A stretch of DNA of 11,457 bases from Acidimicrobiales bacterium (GTDB lineage: Bacteria; Actinomycetota; Acidimicrobiia; Acidimicrobiales; RAAP-2). Positions within the stretch are counted from its first letter, which is position 1. Each line of letters opens with the position of its first letter. Under the pieces are notes generated by a model. It made no database searches. It worked only from the letters and a program-made list of their open reading frames with translations, and was not told the DNA's origin. Of the stretch, positions 4,954 through 11,457 are shown in pieces. Location: contig JADGOF010000042.1 of assembly GCA_017883105.1 (NCBI GenBank), positions 1 through 11,457 of the forward strand, written 5' to 3'. A program made the position numbers and the translations under genes.

Positions 4954-6195
4954 ATGAACACCGAGTGGGACGTGATCGTGGTCGGCGCCGGCCTGGCCGC
5001 GGCCGCGGCTCGGGACGGGACGGTGCACGCGTGCTCGTGCTCGACGCCCATCAGCCCGGCGGCAGGGCCCGCACCGTCCAGCGGGAGGGATTCATCCTCA
5101 ACCTGGGCGGCCACGCGCTCTACAAGGGCGGCGCCGGTTCCAAGGTTCTCCATGCCCTGGGGGTACGCACCGAGGGTGCTCCTCCGCCGCTCAGCCGGTA
5201 CCACGCTCTCTCCGGTGGCCGTCGGCACCTGCTGCCGAGCGGTCCCGAGGACCCTGGTCCGCTCGGACCTGCTGGGTACCCGAAGCAAGGCTCAGCTCAT
5301 CAGGTTCCTGGGCAAGGTCCCCTTCCTCAAGCCAGCCGGACTTTCCGGACTGTCGGTGGCCGCCTGGCTGACCGGCCACCGGCTACGGCCCGACAACGAG
5401 GCGGTGGTCCGGGCCCTCATCCGTCTCAGCACCTACACCGCGGACGTGGACCGGTTCAGTGCCGATGCCGCGGTATCCCAGCTGCAGGTCGCCATGCTCG
5501 GCGTCACCTACCTCCATGGGGGATGGCAGCAGCTGGTCGAGGGCCTGGCCCGGTCCCTCGAGGTGCGCGACGGCGTGGAGGTCACCGGGGTCGGCACGGC
5601 CAGCGACCACATCGAGGTGGAGACCCGGGTCGGCACACTGACCGCCCGCCAGGTGGTGGTGGCCGCCGGAGGCCCGGCGGCGGTCCGGCGGCTGCTCCCG
5701 GTGGACCCGGGCTGGGGAGACCTCGGTCCACCCCTTACCGCGGCGTGCCTCGACCTCGGGGTCAGCCGGATCCCCGACCCGGGCTACCTGCTCGCCCTCG
5801 ATGCGCCGCTCTACGCCACCATCCAGTCCCCTCCGGCTCGCCTTGCGCCCGACGGCCATGCCGTGGTGGGCATCATCCGGTACGGTGCCCGCTCGGCAGA
5901 GCTGGACCGGCCTCAACTCGCCCAGCAGGCCCGGGATGCGGGCATACACCCCGACGACGTGGTGGTCAGCCGGTTCCTTGCCCACGTCGCGGTGACCGGC
6001 GCTCTGCCCCAGGTTGGTACCGGTGGGCTGGCAGGACGCCCTGCGGCGACCGCCACCGGCGTCCCGGGGGTACTGATGGCCGGCGACTGGGTCGGCCCGG
6101 TCGGGCTGTTGGCGGACGCATCGATGGCCAGTGGGTACGCTGCCGGACGTCTTGCCGGGCGGGGCACGGCCAGCTCCTCCATGATGGATCTATGA
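4954..6195 (+). CDS. FAD-dependent oxidoreductase (phytoene-desaturase-like), part of the N-terminus read out of frame
   Basis: A flavoprotein of 413 codons that would oxidise a small molecule using FAD. The start is fixed by MNTEWDVIVVGAGLA, the FAD-binding strand. The C-terminal FAD signature TGVPGVLMAGDWVG (GDWVG at about 377-381) and ADASMASGYAAGRLAG are intact. The ORF is open, but residues from about 23 to 98 are read in the wrong frame. The neighbouring frame gives ARVLVLDAHQPGGRARTVQR, then EGFILNLGGHALYKGGAGSK and SGGRRHLLPSGP, exactly what this family should have. The first shift is a tandem GGGAC duplication (5012-5021); the second is an extra G near 5249-5250; together they add six bases. 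The GxGxxG loop also appears shortened (GAGLAAAAARDG), lacking its third Gly. The protein as written is probably inactive. It is followed by the sigma factor with an ATGA overlap. Confidence 0.8.
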   Translation: MNTEWDVIVVGAGLAAAAARDGTVHACSCSTPISPAAGPAPSSGRDSSSTWAATRSTRAAPVPRFSMPWGYAPRVLLRRSAGTTLSPVAVGTCCRAVPRTLVRSDLLGTRSKAQLIRFLGKVPFLKPAGLSGLSVAAWLTGHRLRPDNEAVVRALIRLSTYTADVDRFSADAAVSQLQVAMLGVTYLHGGWQQLVEGLARSLEVRDGVEVTGVGTASDHIEVETRVGTLTARQVVVAAGGPAAVRRLLPVDPGWGDLGPPLTAACLDLGVSRIPDPGYLLALDAPLYATIQSPPARLAPDGHAVVGIIRYGARSAELDRPQLAQQARDAGIHPDDVVVSRFLAHVAVTGALPQVGTGGLAGRPAATATGVPGVLMAGDWVGPVGLLADASMASGYAAGRLAGRGTASSSMMDL

Positions 6196-7076
6196 CCCTC
6201 GGTCCATCGCCCGTGCCGGCCGACGCCTTCGAACGGGAACGCCCCCGACTGATCGGTATCGCTTACCGGATGCTCGGGACCATCGCCGATGCCGAGGACG
6301 TGGTCCAGGACGCCTGGATCCGGTGGCAGCACTGCGACCACCGGGAGATCGACCGGCCTGAACCCTGGCTGACCACGGTGACCACCCGAATCGCCCTCGA
6401 CCACCTGCGCACGGCCAGCCGCCGCCGCGAGGAGTACGTCGGACCGTGGCTGCCCGAGCCCCTGGTGACCGAAGCCGGACCAGCCGAATCCGCCGAGCTG
6501 GCCGACTCCCTTCGACTGGGATTCCTCACCGTGCTCGACCAGCTGAAGCCGGTCGAGCGGGCGGTCTTCCTGATGGCCGACGTCTTCGGCGTGCCGTTTG
6601 CGGAGATCGCCGACACCGTGGGTCGGTCGGAGCCGGCATGCCGCCAGATCGCCAGCCGGGCCCGCCAGCGGGTACGGCGACCGGCGGAGCTCCGAGACGT
6701 CGGATCGGACCGGCTGGTGGTCGATGCCCTGATGCTGGCCATCGCCGCCGGCGACATGGACCGGGTCCTGGCCCACCTGACTCCCGATGCAGTTTGCATC
6801 TCGGACGGTGGTGCCGCGAAACGCGCCGCCCGCCGACCGGTGGTCGGCGCTCCCCGGGTGGCTCGGTTCCTGGTCAACCTGGCCAACCGCTTTCCCGATC
6901 AGCTGGCCGTCCGACCGGTCACCGTCAAGGGGGACAACGGGGTAATCGTTTCCGTCGAAGGCGAGGTCGACCTGGTCGCCGCATTCGAAGTCCACGGCGG
7001 TCAGGTCACCACCGTCCGGATGATGCGCAATCCGGAAAAGCTGGCCCATGTCGATCATCCGGTGGCGATGCGGTAG
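6192..7076 (+). CDS. sigJ: ECF41-family (SigJ-like) RNA polymerase sigma factor with C-terminal SnoaL-like domain
   Basis: An alternative sigma factor of 294 residues. Region 2 is at about 13-75 (RLIGIAYRMLGTIADAEDVV then QDAWIRWQ). The linker is the characteristic YVGPWLPEPL (82-91). Region 4 is at about 108-162 (LDQLKPVERAVFLMADVFGV then PFAEIADTVGRSEPACRQI). The fused SnoaL-like domain (about 172-285) regulates ECF41 factors in place of an anti-sigma factor. The usual DGGGK motif of that domain is DGGAAK here (205-210), while the terminal NPDKL-type motif is kept as NPEKLAHV (280-287). The ATG overlaps the oxidoreductase stop codon (ATGA), so translation is coupled. ECF41 genes are typically next to a carboxymuconolactone decarboxylase, an oxidoreductase or an epimerase, which this pair fits. 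Autoregulation through the promoter at 4919-4945 is likely. The frame is clean. Confidence 0.93.
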   Translation: MTLGPSPVPADAFERERPRLIGIAYRMLGTIADAEDVVQDAWIRWQHCDHREIDRPEPWLTTVTTRIALDHLRTASRRREEYVGPWLPEPLVTEAGPAESAELADSLRLGFLTVLDQLKPVERAVFLMADVFGVPFAEIADTVGRSEPACRQIASRARQRVRRPAELRDVGSDRLVVDALMLAIAAGDMDRVLAHLTPDAVCISDGGAAKRAARRPVVGAPRVARFLVNLANRFPDQLAVRPVTVKGDNGVIVSVEGEVDLVAAFEVHGGQVTTVRMMRNPEKLAHVDHPVAMR

Positions 7077-7149
7077 GCCCGCCCGGGATGGGGAGACCCG
7101 CCTCGCGCTTTGATGGCGTCGGCGACAATCGGAGACAACGAGAATCCAC

Positions 7150-7178
7150 AGGGAGAGCCCCGACGACCTCCTCTCCCT
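7150..7178 (+). terminator. Weak stem-loop after the sigma factor
   Basis: AGGGAGAG (7150-7157) pairs with CTCTCCCT (7171-7178) around a 13-base loop. It lies 73 bp after the sigma factor stop and could end the operon. There is no T-run, so this is only suggestive. The rest of the 7077-7332 gap shows nothing I can name. Confidence 0.2.
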
Positions 7179-7332
7179 CCTGATTACCCTTGCGCTGGTG
7201 GCCCGGCGATGAGAAGGAGGCGGGGTGACCGTTCCCCGCAGAGCCCCTCCCCCACCCGGATGAGCCGTCTCCGGACCGTCGTCGACGGCAAAGCACCGGT
7301 TGGGGCCCGGTGGTCGCTTAACGTCTTGTCCC

Positions 7333-8241
7333 GTGAGGGTCCGGGGAGACAGTAGACGGTGGTGCCGGCGCCACGTCGCATCGGCGACGCGCTCCATCGG
7401 TGTGTGCAGCGCGCTCGGGTTGGTCGGGGTGGTCCTTGCCGCTTGTGGCACGTCGCTCCTCGCCACCACCACCTCGACGTCTGCCCCGACCACACCGACC
7501 ACCTTGGCCGCCACGTCGACCACCGTGCCTCTTGCCGGCGAGGTGGCGGTGGCGTTTCCGGTGGTCAGGTGCGCCGGCACCACCAGCGGAAACGGCGCCG
7601 GGGCCAAGTCGGCAAGTGGTGGGGCCTACGGCAACCAGGGATGGAAGCCGACCATCCTGCTGGCCCCGATCCCGACGGCCCTGGTGGGCAAGGTGGAGTT
7701 CTACTCCGACGGGATCCACGCCGTGGTCGGGCCCACCGGCTGGACCTGTTCGGCGCTGCCCGGGAGCCAGGGAACCGGCGGACTGGCGGTCTACCCGTCC
7801 AACAACCCCAACCCGCCGATCAGCGGCATTCCGCCGGCCGGAACCGAGGGCATCTTCGCCATCTTCGACACTACCGGCCACGCCCAGGGGGTGACCCTGG
7901 TCTGCCCGTTCTTCACCGTACCGACCTGGCAGCAGAAGGAGGCCAACTGCTCGACGACCAAGCCCGCCGGCGAGCAGACCTCGATGCTCACACCGGACAT
8001 CGCCTCCGTCACCGACGCATCAGGGTCGGCGGGATCACTCATCGGATCCGGAGGTGTGCAGCCGGTCACCGGCATGGTGATCTTCCCCCAGGTCCAGCCG
8101 GCGGTGTCCAACGGATCCGGTGTGGACATCGCCGTGGAGTCGTGCAGTCTCGCCGATCCCGCGCTGTGCCCGACCATCCTCTCCGACTTCGTGGTGCGGG
8201 AGCTCCCCGTTCCCACCACCTCCGCGACGTCGAGCCACTAG
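7333..8241 (+). CDS. Secreted hypothetical lipoprotein with Thr/Ser-rich linker
   Basis: About 302 residues. From GTG 7333 the N-terminus is Arg-rich (MRVRGDSRRWCRRH), followed by a hydrophobic core (SIGVCSALGLVGVV) and lipobox LAAC with the modified Cys at 38. A Thr/Ser/Pro linker (TTTSTSAPTTPTTLAATSTT) precedes the mature domain. That domain begins VAVAFPVVRCAGTTSG and has segments KVEFYSDGIHAVVGPTGWTC, GLAVYPSNNP and GIFAIFDTTGHAQGVTLVCP; Cys residues in VRC, GWTC, LVCP, ANCS, ESCS and ALCP suggest disulfides. The 'GxVxFYSxGxxxVxGPxGWxCSAL' pattern recalls a family of actinobacterial secreted proteins of unknown role. No ribosome site marks the start; TTG 7300 and GTG 7402 are alternatives, the latter leaving too short a signal. 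It stands alone between the sigma factor and the FtsH-like gene. Confidence 0.8.
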   Translation: MRVRGDSRRWCRRHVASATRSIGVCSALGLVGVVLAACGTSLLATTTSTSAPTTPTTLAATSTTVPLAGEVAVAFPVVRCAGTTSGNGAGAKSASGGAYGNQGWKPTILLAPIPTALVGKVEFYSDGIHAVVGPTGWTCSALPGSQGTGGLAVYPSNNPNPPISGIPPAGTEGIFAIFDTTGHAQGVTLVCPFFTVPTWQQKEANCSTTKPAGEQTSMLTPDIASVTDASGSAGSLIGSGGVQPVTGMVIFPQVQPAVSNGSGVDIAVESCSLADPALCPTILSDFVVRELPVPTTSATSSH

Positions 8242-8346
8242 CGGCCACCACCGGACGGGATTGCCGCTCATGCGTCCCGATCCGACCCTCCAGAAGCCGT
8301 GATTCGCCACTCGCTGAGAGCGCGCGAACACCCTCCGCGCTATCGG

Positions 8347-8383
8347 TTGACGGGTCCACCGGCGGACCGTAAGTATCGGTCCG
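8347..8383 (+). promoter_or_regulatory. Promoter with a dyad over its -10 box, upstream of the FtsH-like gene
   Basis: TTGACG at 8347-8352, 17 bp, then TAAGTA at 8370-8375. The -10 box sits exactly between perfect 7-bp inverted arms (CGGACCG at 8363-8369 and CGGTCCG at 8377-8383), so a dimeric regulator bound there would block it. The leader to the start codon at 8518 is about 135 bases and contains a second small dyad, CTGACGTTGTGTCAG (8392-8406). No gene is visible elsewhere in 8242-8517. Confidence 0.4.
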
Positions 8384-8517
8384 ACAGGTCGCTGACGTTG
8401 TGTCAGTGGTGGTGGGGCTCGACCGAGGGCACTCAGTCGGGGCCGGTGGTTTCGCCTGTGAACGAACATCTCCGGGGCGCGTCCGAGCGTCGTGGGGGGC
8501 ACCGATGGAGGCAGACC

Positions 8518-10449
8518 ATGGCCGACGAGTTGGGTACCGCAGCGAGCGGGCAGTCCGATGCCGATCCTCCCGGGCAGACGGCGTTGATCAGCGGGCGGGC
8601 CAAAGGACGCCGGGGCGGTCGCCCAGGCGCGGGTGACACCGCCGGGGGACTTGGCGCCCTTGGCACCAACGGAGTCGCCCGCATGTCCACCACCGACGTG
8701 GGCGCCCACCGCGAGCGCTCCCGCAGCACCCGTCTCCAGAGGATCGCCCTGGTGTTGGCGCCCGTGGCCATCCTCTTGGTGTGCAAGGACGTCTTCGACC
8801 CGGGAGCCACGCTGCCGGTGCCCCACCTCCCGGCTTCCCTCGAGCCACTGCTTCCGGCCATGGGCCTGATCCTCATCCTCGGTCTGGTCATGGTGGTGCC
8901 GATGATGGCCGCCGGGCGTTCGCCACACATCCTCTACCGCCCGGACCAGCTCACCATGAGCTTTGTCGACGTGCGCGGCTCGGAGACCCTGGTCGAAGAG
9001 GTCACCAAGACCCTCAATCTGTTTCTGGCCCACCGCACGTTCGCCGAGCAGATGGGCGGCTCGCCCCGCAAGGCCATCCTGTTCGAAGGCCCCCCGGGCA
9101 CCGGCAAGACCTACATGGCCAAGGCGATGGCCGCCGAAGCCGGTGTGCCCTTCCTGTTCGTCTCGTCGTCGGCCTTCCAGTCGATGTTCTACGGCCAGAC
9201 CAACCGCAAGATCCGGGCCTACTTCAAGGCCCTCCGCAAGCACGCCCGACGGGAAGGCGGGGCCATCGGGTTCATCGAGGAGCTCGACGCCATCGGCGCG
9301 GCCCGGGGCAACGGGCAACGTCAAGGCGAAGGGGTCCCCGGCGTGGTCAACGAACTGCTCATCCAGCTGCAGTCGTTCGAACAGACGCCGGTCTCCCTGC
9401 GGATCAAGGGGGCGTTCATCGACGCCGTAAATGCCTTGCTGCCCGCCGAACGCCGCCTCAACAAGCCGGTACACGTCCCGGCCAACATCCTGGTCATCGG
9501 CGCCACCAACCGGGCGGCCGACCTCGATCCGGCCCTGCTCCGCCCGGGCCGCTTCGACCGGAACATCTACTTCGGTCTGCCCAGCCGGTCGGGGCGTCGG
9601 GACATCATCGACTACTACCTGGGCAAGAAGGCCCACGAGCCCGCACTGGACGAGCCCGCCAGGCGGGAGACGTTGGCCGCTCTCACCGCGGGCTACTCCC
9701 CGGTGATGATCGAGCATCTGATGGACGAGTCTCTGGTGTGGGCATTGCGCCGTGGGGCCGACAGGTTCTCGTGGGACGACCTGCAGCACGCCAAGATGAC
9801 TGAGGAGATCGGCCTGGCCCAACCCGTCGAGTACACCGAGGCGGAGCGCCGCACCATTGCCACCCACGAGGCGGGGCACGCCACCGTGGCCTGGCTGGTG
9901 GGCAAGGGCCGCAAGCTCGAGGTGCTCACCATCATCAAGCGCAAGGACGCCCTCGGCCTCCTCAGCCACTCGGAGGAGGAGGAGCGGTTCACGAAGACCA
10001 AGTCCGAGATGCGGGCGCTGATCGACATCGCCTTCGGGGGCATGGTGGCCGAGGAGCTCTTCTTCGGAGAGGCTTCCTCCGGGGTGGCCGGCGACCTGCA
10101 GGCCGCCACCGTCAGCGCCTGCCAGATGATCGGCCTGCTCGGCATGGGTACCACGCTGGTGTCCTCGGCGGCCATGGAGTACCCGGCAGGCGGCGTGGTC
10201 TCCAAGGTGTTGGCCAACGACGCCGGTCGCGACGAGGTCGAGGCCCTGCTCGCCTCGGCCAAGGAGTCAGTGGCCCACATGCTCGAGGAACACCGCAACG
10301 TGGTCGAGGCCCTTCGGGACGCCCTGCTCGAGCGTTCGGAACTGATCGGCGACGACATCCTCGAGGTGATCAGGGGGTCACAGGTGTCCCTGACCATCGG
10401 AGATCGACAAGATGCACCCGATCTGTGGGGAGCTCCGACCGGAGCTTGA
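8518..10449 (+). CDS. Divergent FtsH-like membrane AAA+ zinc metalloprotease
   Basis: A 643-residue ATP-driven membrane protease that would unfold and degrade proteins at the inner membrane. A polar Gly/Arg-rich N-terminus of about 70 residues precedes two membrane helices (about 75-89 and 111-131) with only about 20 residues between them, far less than the roughly 70-residue FtsH extracellular domain. The AAA+ part has Walker A GPPGTGKT (191-198), a pore loop MFYG (223-226), a Walker B region FIEELDAIG with Glu254 where FtsH has Asp, and the arginine-bearing RPGRFDR (342-348). About 30 extra residues (near 290-320) lie before IGATNRAADLDP. The protease has HEAGH (450-454) and the third zinc ligand D526. 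ATG 8518 is chosen because GGAGG lies six bases upstream; an in-frame GTG at 8299 would add 73 unconvincing residues. It is convergent with the HxlR remnant. It is probably an accessory FtsH rather than the housekeeping copy. Confidence 0.9.
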   Translation: MADELGTAASGQSDADPPGQTALISGRAKGRRGGRPGAGDTAGGLGALGTNGVARMSTTDVGAHRERSRSTRLQRIALVLAPVAILLVCKDVFDPGATLPVPHLPASLEPLLPAMGLILILGLVMVVPMMAAGRSPHILYRPDQLTMSFVDVRGSETLVEEVTKTLNLFLAHRTFAEQMGGSPRKAILFEGPPGTGKTYMAKAMAAEAGVPFLFVSSSAFQSMFYGQTNRKIRAYFKALRKHARREGGAIGFIEELDAIGAARGNGQRQGEGVPGVVNELLIQLQSFEQTPVSLRIKGAFIDAVNALLPAERRLNKPVHVPANILVIGATNRAADLDPALLRPGRFDRNIYFGLPSRSGRRDIIDYYLGKKAHEPALDEPARRETLAALTAGYSPVMIEHLMDESLVWALRRGADRFSWDDLQHAKMTEEIGLAQPVEYTEAERRTIATHEAGHATVAWLVGKGRKLEVLTIIKRKDALGLLSHSEEEERFTKTKSEMRALIDIAFGGMVAEELFFGEASSGVAGDLQAATVSACQMIGLLGMGTTLVSSAAMEYPAGGVVSKVLANDAGRDEVEALLASAKESVAHMLEEHRNVVEALRDALLERSELIGDDILEVIRGSQVSLTIGDRQDAPDLWGAPTGA

Positions 10450-10538
10450 CCACCACACCGCCGGGCCGCTCCAGCCGGTCTGTGCCGTGTTCGGTGCTGT
10501 CGGGTCCCTGGCGGTGCCCCGCAGCGGTCGACGTGCCC

Positions 10539-10565
10539 GAGTGCATTGCGTAATACAACTTACTC
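10539..10565. promoter_or_regulatory. Second HxlR-type dyad operator, downstream of the HxlR remnant
   Basis: GAGT-N3-TTG-N7-CAA-N3-ACTC, the same 27-base geometry as the dyad in front of the HxlR start. Aligned with the minus-strand reading of that dyad, 18 of 27 bases agree, including the run AGTGCATTGC. TAATAC (10551-10556) with TCGACG 17 bp upstream (10528-10533) could be a plus-strand promoter under this operator. GGAGAG and an ATG follow at 10581, but that ORF does not look real. Confidence 0.5.
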
Positions 10566-10599
10566 CCCGGAGAGACGTCCATGGTCGGGCTCTCCTCGC

Positions 10600-11092
10600 C
10601 TATGCCCCGCCTGTGGGTGGTACCAACGCCTCGGCCGGACGTTTGGCCGAGCCGGGGGCCGGGAAGCGCCCGCCTCGACCGGACGTCGAGTCCCGCACCA
10701 CACGACGAACAGGTGGGGACCACGGTGGTCTGGTGGTCACACGCCTTGTGTTCGATGACCACCGGCGGTCCGTCGTCGGCTTCCCATCGGTCACCCCACT
10801 GGCGCATGGCCGTCAGCACCAGCCAGAGGTCACGGCCTTTGTCGGTGAGCCGGTAGTCGCAGCGGACCAGGTGCTGCTGGTACGGGACACGGTCCAGCCC
10901 GCCGCGGGTGACAAGGTGGTCGCGGCGATCGGTGAGGATGTTGCGGGAGATGCCCAACCGCTGGTGGAAGTCGTCGAACCTGGTGATGCCGAGGAAGCAG
11001 TGGCGGACGATCAACATGGTCCACTACTCACCCACCACTTCGAGGGTCTGGGCCACCGAGCAGTTCATCTCCTCGAAGCTCTTGCGCCGCAT
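10600..11092 (-). pseudogene. HxlR-family transcription regulator, broken by an amber codon and a frameshift
   Basis: A winged-helix regulator of the HxlR/YodB type, often redox-responsive and autoregulated. From ATG 11092 the protein reads MRRKSFEEMNCSVAQTLEVV-GE, then TAG at codon 23 (11026-11024) where the family has Trp, then WTMLIVRHCFLGITRFDDFH and QRLGISRNILTDRRDHLV, the recognition helix region, and YRLTDKGRDLWLVLTAMRQW for the wing and last helix. Cys11 is at the conserved position used for redox sensing in this family. A C-terminal Cys cluster (CDHQTTVVPTCSSCG) follows. Near 10654-10658 a C5 run throws the frame into a stretch that runs to 10370, into the FtsH-like gene. Removing one C gives PGPGSAKRPAEALVPPTGGA and a stop at 10600, for about 163 residues, the normal family length. 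GGGGAG lies just before the ATG. Confidence 0.78.
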
Positions 11093-11097
11093 GCTCC

Positions 11098-11134
11098 CCG
11101 GGTAGTGGGTTGCAAGGTGCAATGCACTACCCGG
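11098..11134. promoter_or_regulatory. Nested palindromic operator at the HxlR start
   Basis: A 37-bp dyad. The outer arms CCGGGTAGTG and CACTACCCGG are perfect complements (11098-11107, 11125-11134). Inside them TTGCA and TGCAA flank a central AGG. It begins five bases from the HxlR start codon and partly covers its ribosome site. HxlR genes commonly repress themselves through such sites. The core AGT-N3-TTG-N7-CAA-N3-ACT recurs at 10539-10565. A second small stem (CCGCCA-G-TGGCGG, 11147-11159) lies just beyond and may end the gene coming from the right. Confidence 0.65.
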
Positions 11135-11206
11135 ACCGGGCCGTCTCCGCCAGTGGCGGCGGACGCCAGAGGACGGCTGACTACCGGTCCCGAGTGCCCC
11201 GCTCCC

Positions 11207-11457
11207 CTACCAGAGGGAGTTCCAGTCCTCGGTGGAGAGCCACCCCAACGGGTCGTGCTCCTCGTCCCGCGGGACCCGCAGGACCTCCACGTCGATCCAC
11301 GTGGGCTGGTCGAAGCCGGCGTGCTTCCAGTGCTGCAAGGGCACTGACTTCCAGTCCTTGCTGGCCACCCCGCCGGAGTACCCGGGTCGGACCAACAGGT
11401 GGGTGGGGGATCCCGCCACCACCACGCAGCGGCGCGCCTTGCCGTCGAGGTCCGGTT
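11207..11457 (-). CDS. Hypothetical protein, C-terminal part (enters from the right edge)
   Basis: The last 83 or so codons of a minus-strand gene whose start is outside the window. The visible protein reads PDLDGKARRCVVVAGSPTHL, then LVRPGYSGGVASKDWKSVPL, QHWKHAGFDQPTWIDVEVLR and VPRDEEHDPLGWLSTEDWNS, ending LW. The frame is open to the window edge, so the GTG at 11425 is probably internal. The pattern of an early hydrophobic strand (RCVVVAG) and a later 'W-x-x-A-G-x-x-x-P-T-W-I-D-V-E' strand resembles small beta-barrel proteins such as PemK/MazF toxins, but this is a weak impression and the usual toxin residues are not evident. It is read in the same direction as the HxlR remnant, 114 bp upstream of it, with stem-loops between. 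Confidence 0.65.
   Translation of the reverse strand, partial: PDLDGKARRCVVVAGSPTHLLVRPGYSGGVASKDWKSVPLQHWKHAGFDQPTWIDVEVLRVPRDEEHDPLGWLSTEDWNSLW

Noticed and set aside
4446..7076. 876-residue plus-strand ORF
   Set aside because: It is a composite: shadow sequence, then the correct out-of-frame piece of the oxidoreductase (about 5022-5249), more shadow, and finally the sigma factor frame. It is not one gene.
5913..7607. 564-residue minus-strand ORF
   Set aside because: It lies antisense to the oxidoreductase, the sigma factor and the lipoprotein, has no domain I can recognise, and owes its length to high GC.
8035..9969. 644-residue minus-strand ORF
   Set aside because: Antisense shadow of the FtsH-like gene and the end of the lipoprotein; the plus strand carries all the AAA+ and zinc-protease motifs.
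10431..10446. AGCTCCG-AC-CGGAGCT dyad at the FtsH-like stop codon
   Set aside because: Could be a terminator stem but overlaps coding sequence and has no T-run; left as unexplained.
1..11457. CRISPR arrays, tRNA, rRNA and known riboswitches
   Set aside because: I looked for regularly spaced repeats and for tRNA-like cloverleaves and conserved RNA cores and saw none.

Overview
The window comes from a GC-rich bacterium, most likely an actinobacterium. The host genes are strongly GC-rich, several genes appear to be leaderless, there is an ECF41/SigJ-type sigma factor, and two secreted proteins have actinobacterial-style lipoboxes. I cannot place it more finely. An Acidimicrobiia-like host is only a guess.

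Layout. (1) 1-864, minus strand: N-terminal part of a DHA2-family drug exporter that runs off the left edge. (2) 910-3662: a 2.75 kb IS1595-family (ISXO2-like) element with 22-bp terminal inverted repeats (21/22 identical). It has lower GC than the host. It carries a DDE transposase, a small antisense ORF, a membrane-anchored DUF4760-like protein, a conserved 147-residue protein of unknown function, and a promoter followed immediately by a run of hairpins that looks like a structured RNA. (3) 3722-4135: a small lipoprotein. (4) 4190-4644, minus: a frameshifted DUF2493/SLOG gene. (5) 4919-7076: an ECF41-type promoter, an FAD oxidoreductase and an ECF41 (SigJ-like) sigma factor overlapping by ATGA, which together look like a self-activating redox operon. 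(6) 7333-8241: a secreted lipoprotein. (7) 8518-10449: a divergent FtsH-like membrane AAA+ metalloprotease. (8) 10600-11092, minus: an HxlR-family regulator broken by an amber codon and a homopolymer frameshift, with two related dyad operators, one upstream and one downstream. (9) 11207-11457, minus: the C-terminal end of an unrecognised protein.

Two themes stand out. First, the IS1595 element is really a small transposon: passenger genes plus a candidate RNA, with promoters set to give leaderless mRNAs. Second, the flanking accessory genes are decaying or badly sequenced. DUF2493 has a one-base loss. The oxidoreductase has a 5-bp tandem duplication and a compensating one-base gain. HxlR has a TGG-to-TAG change and a C-run expansion. 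The sigma factor, the FtsH-like protease, the transposase and the exporter fragment read cleanly. All functional calls are from reading the sequence; no database search was possible.
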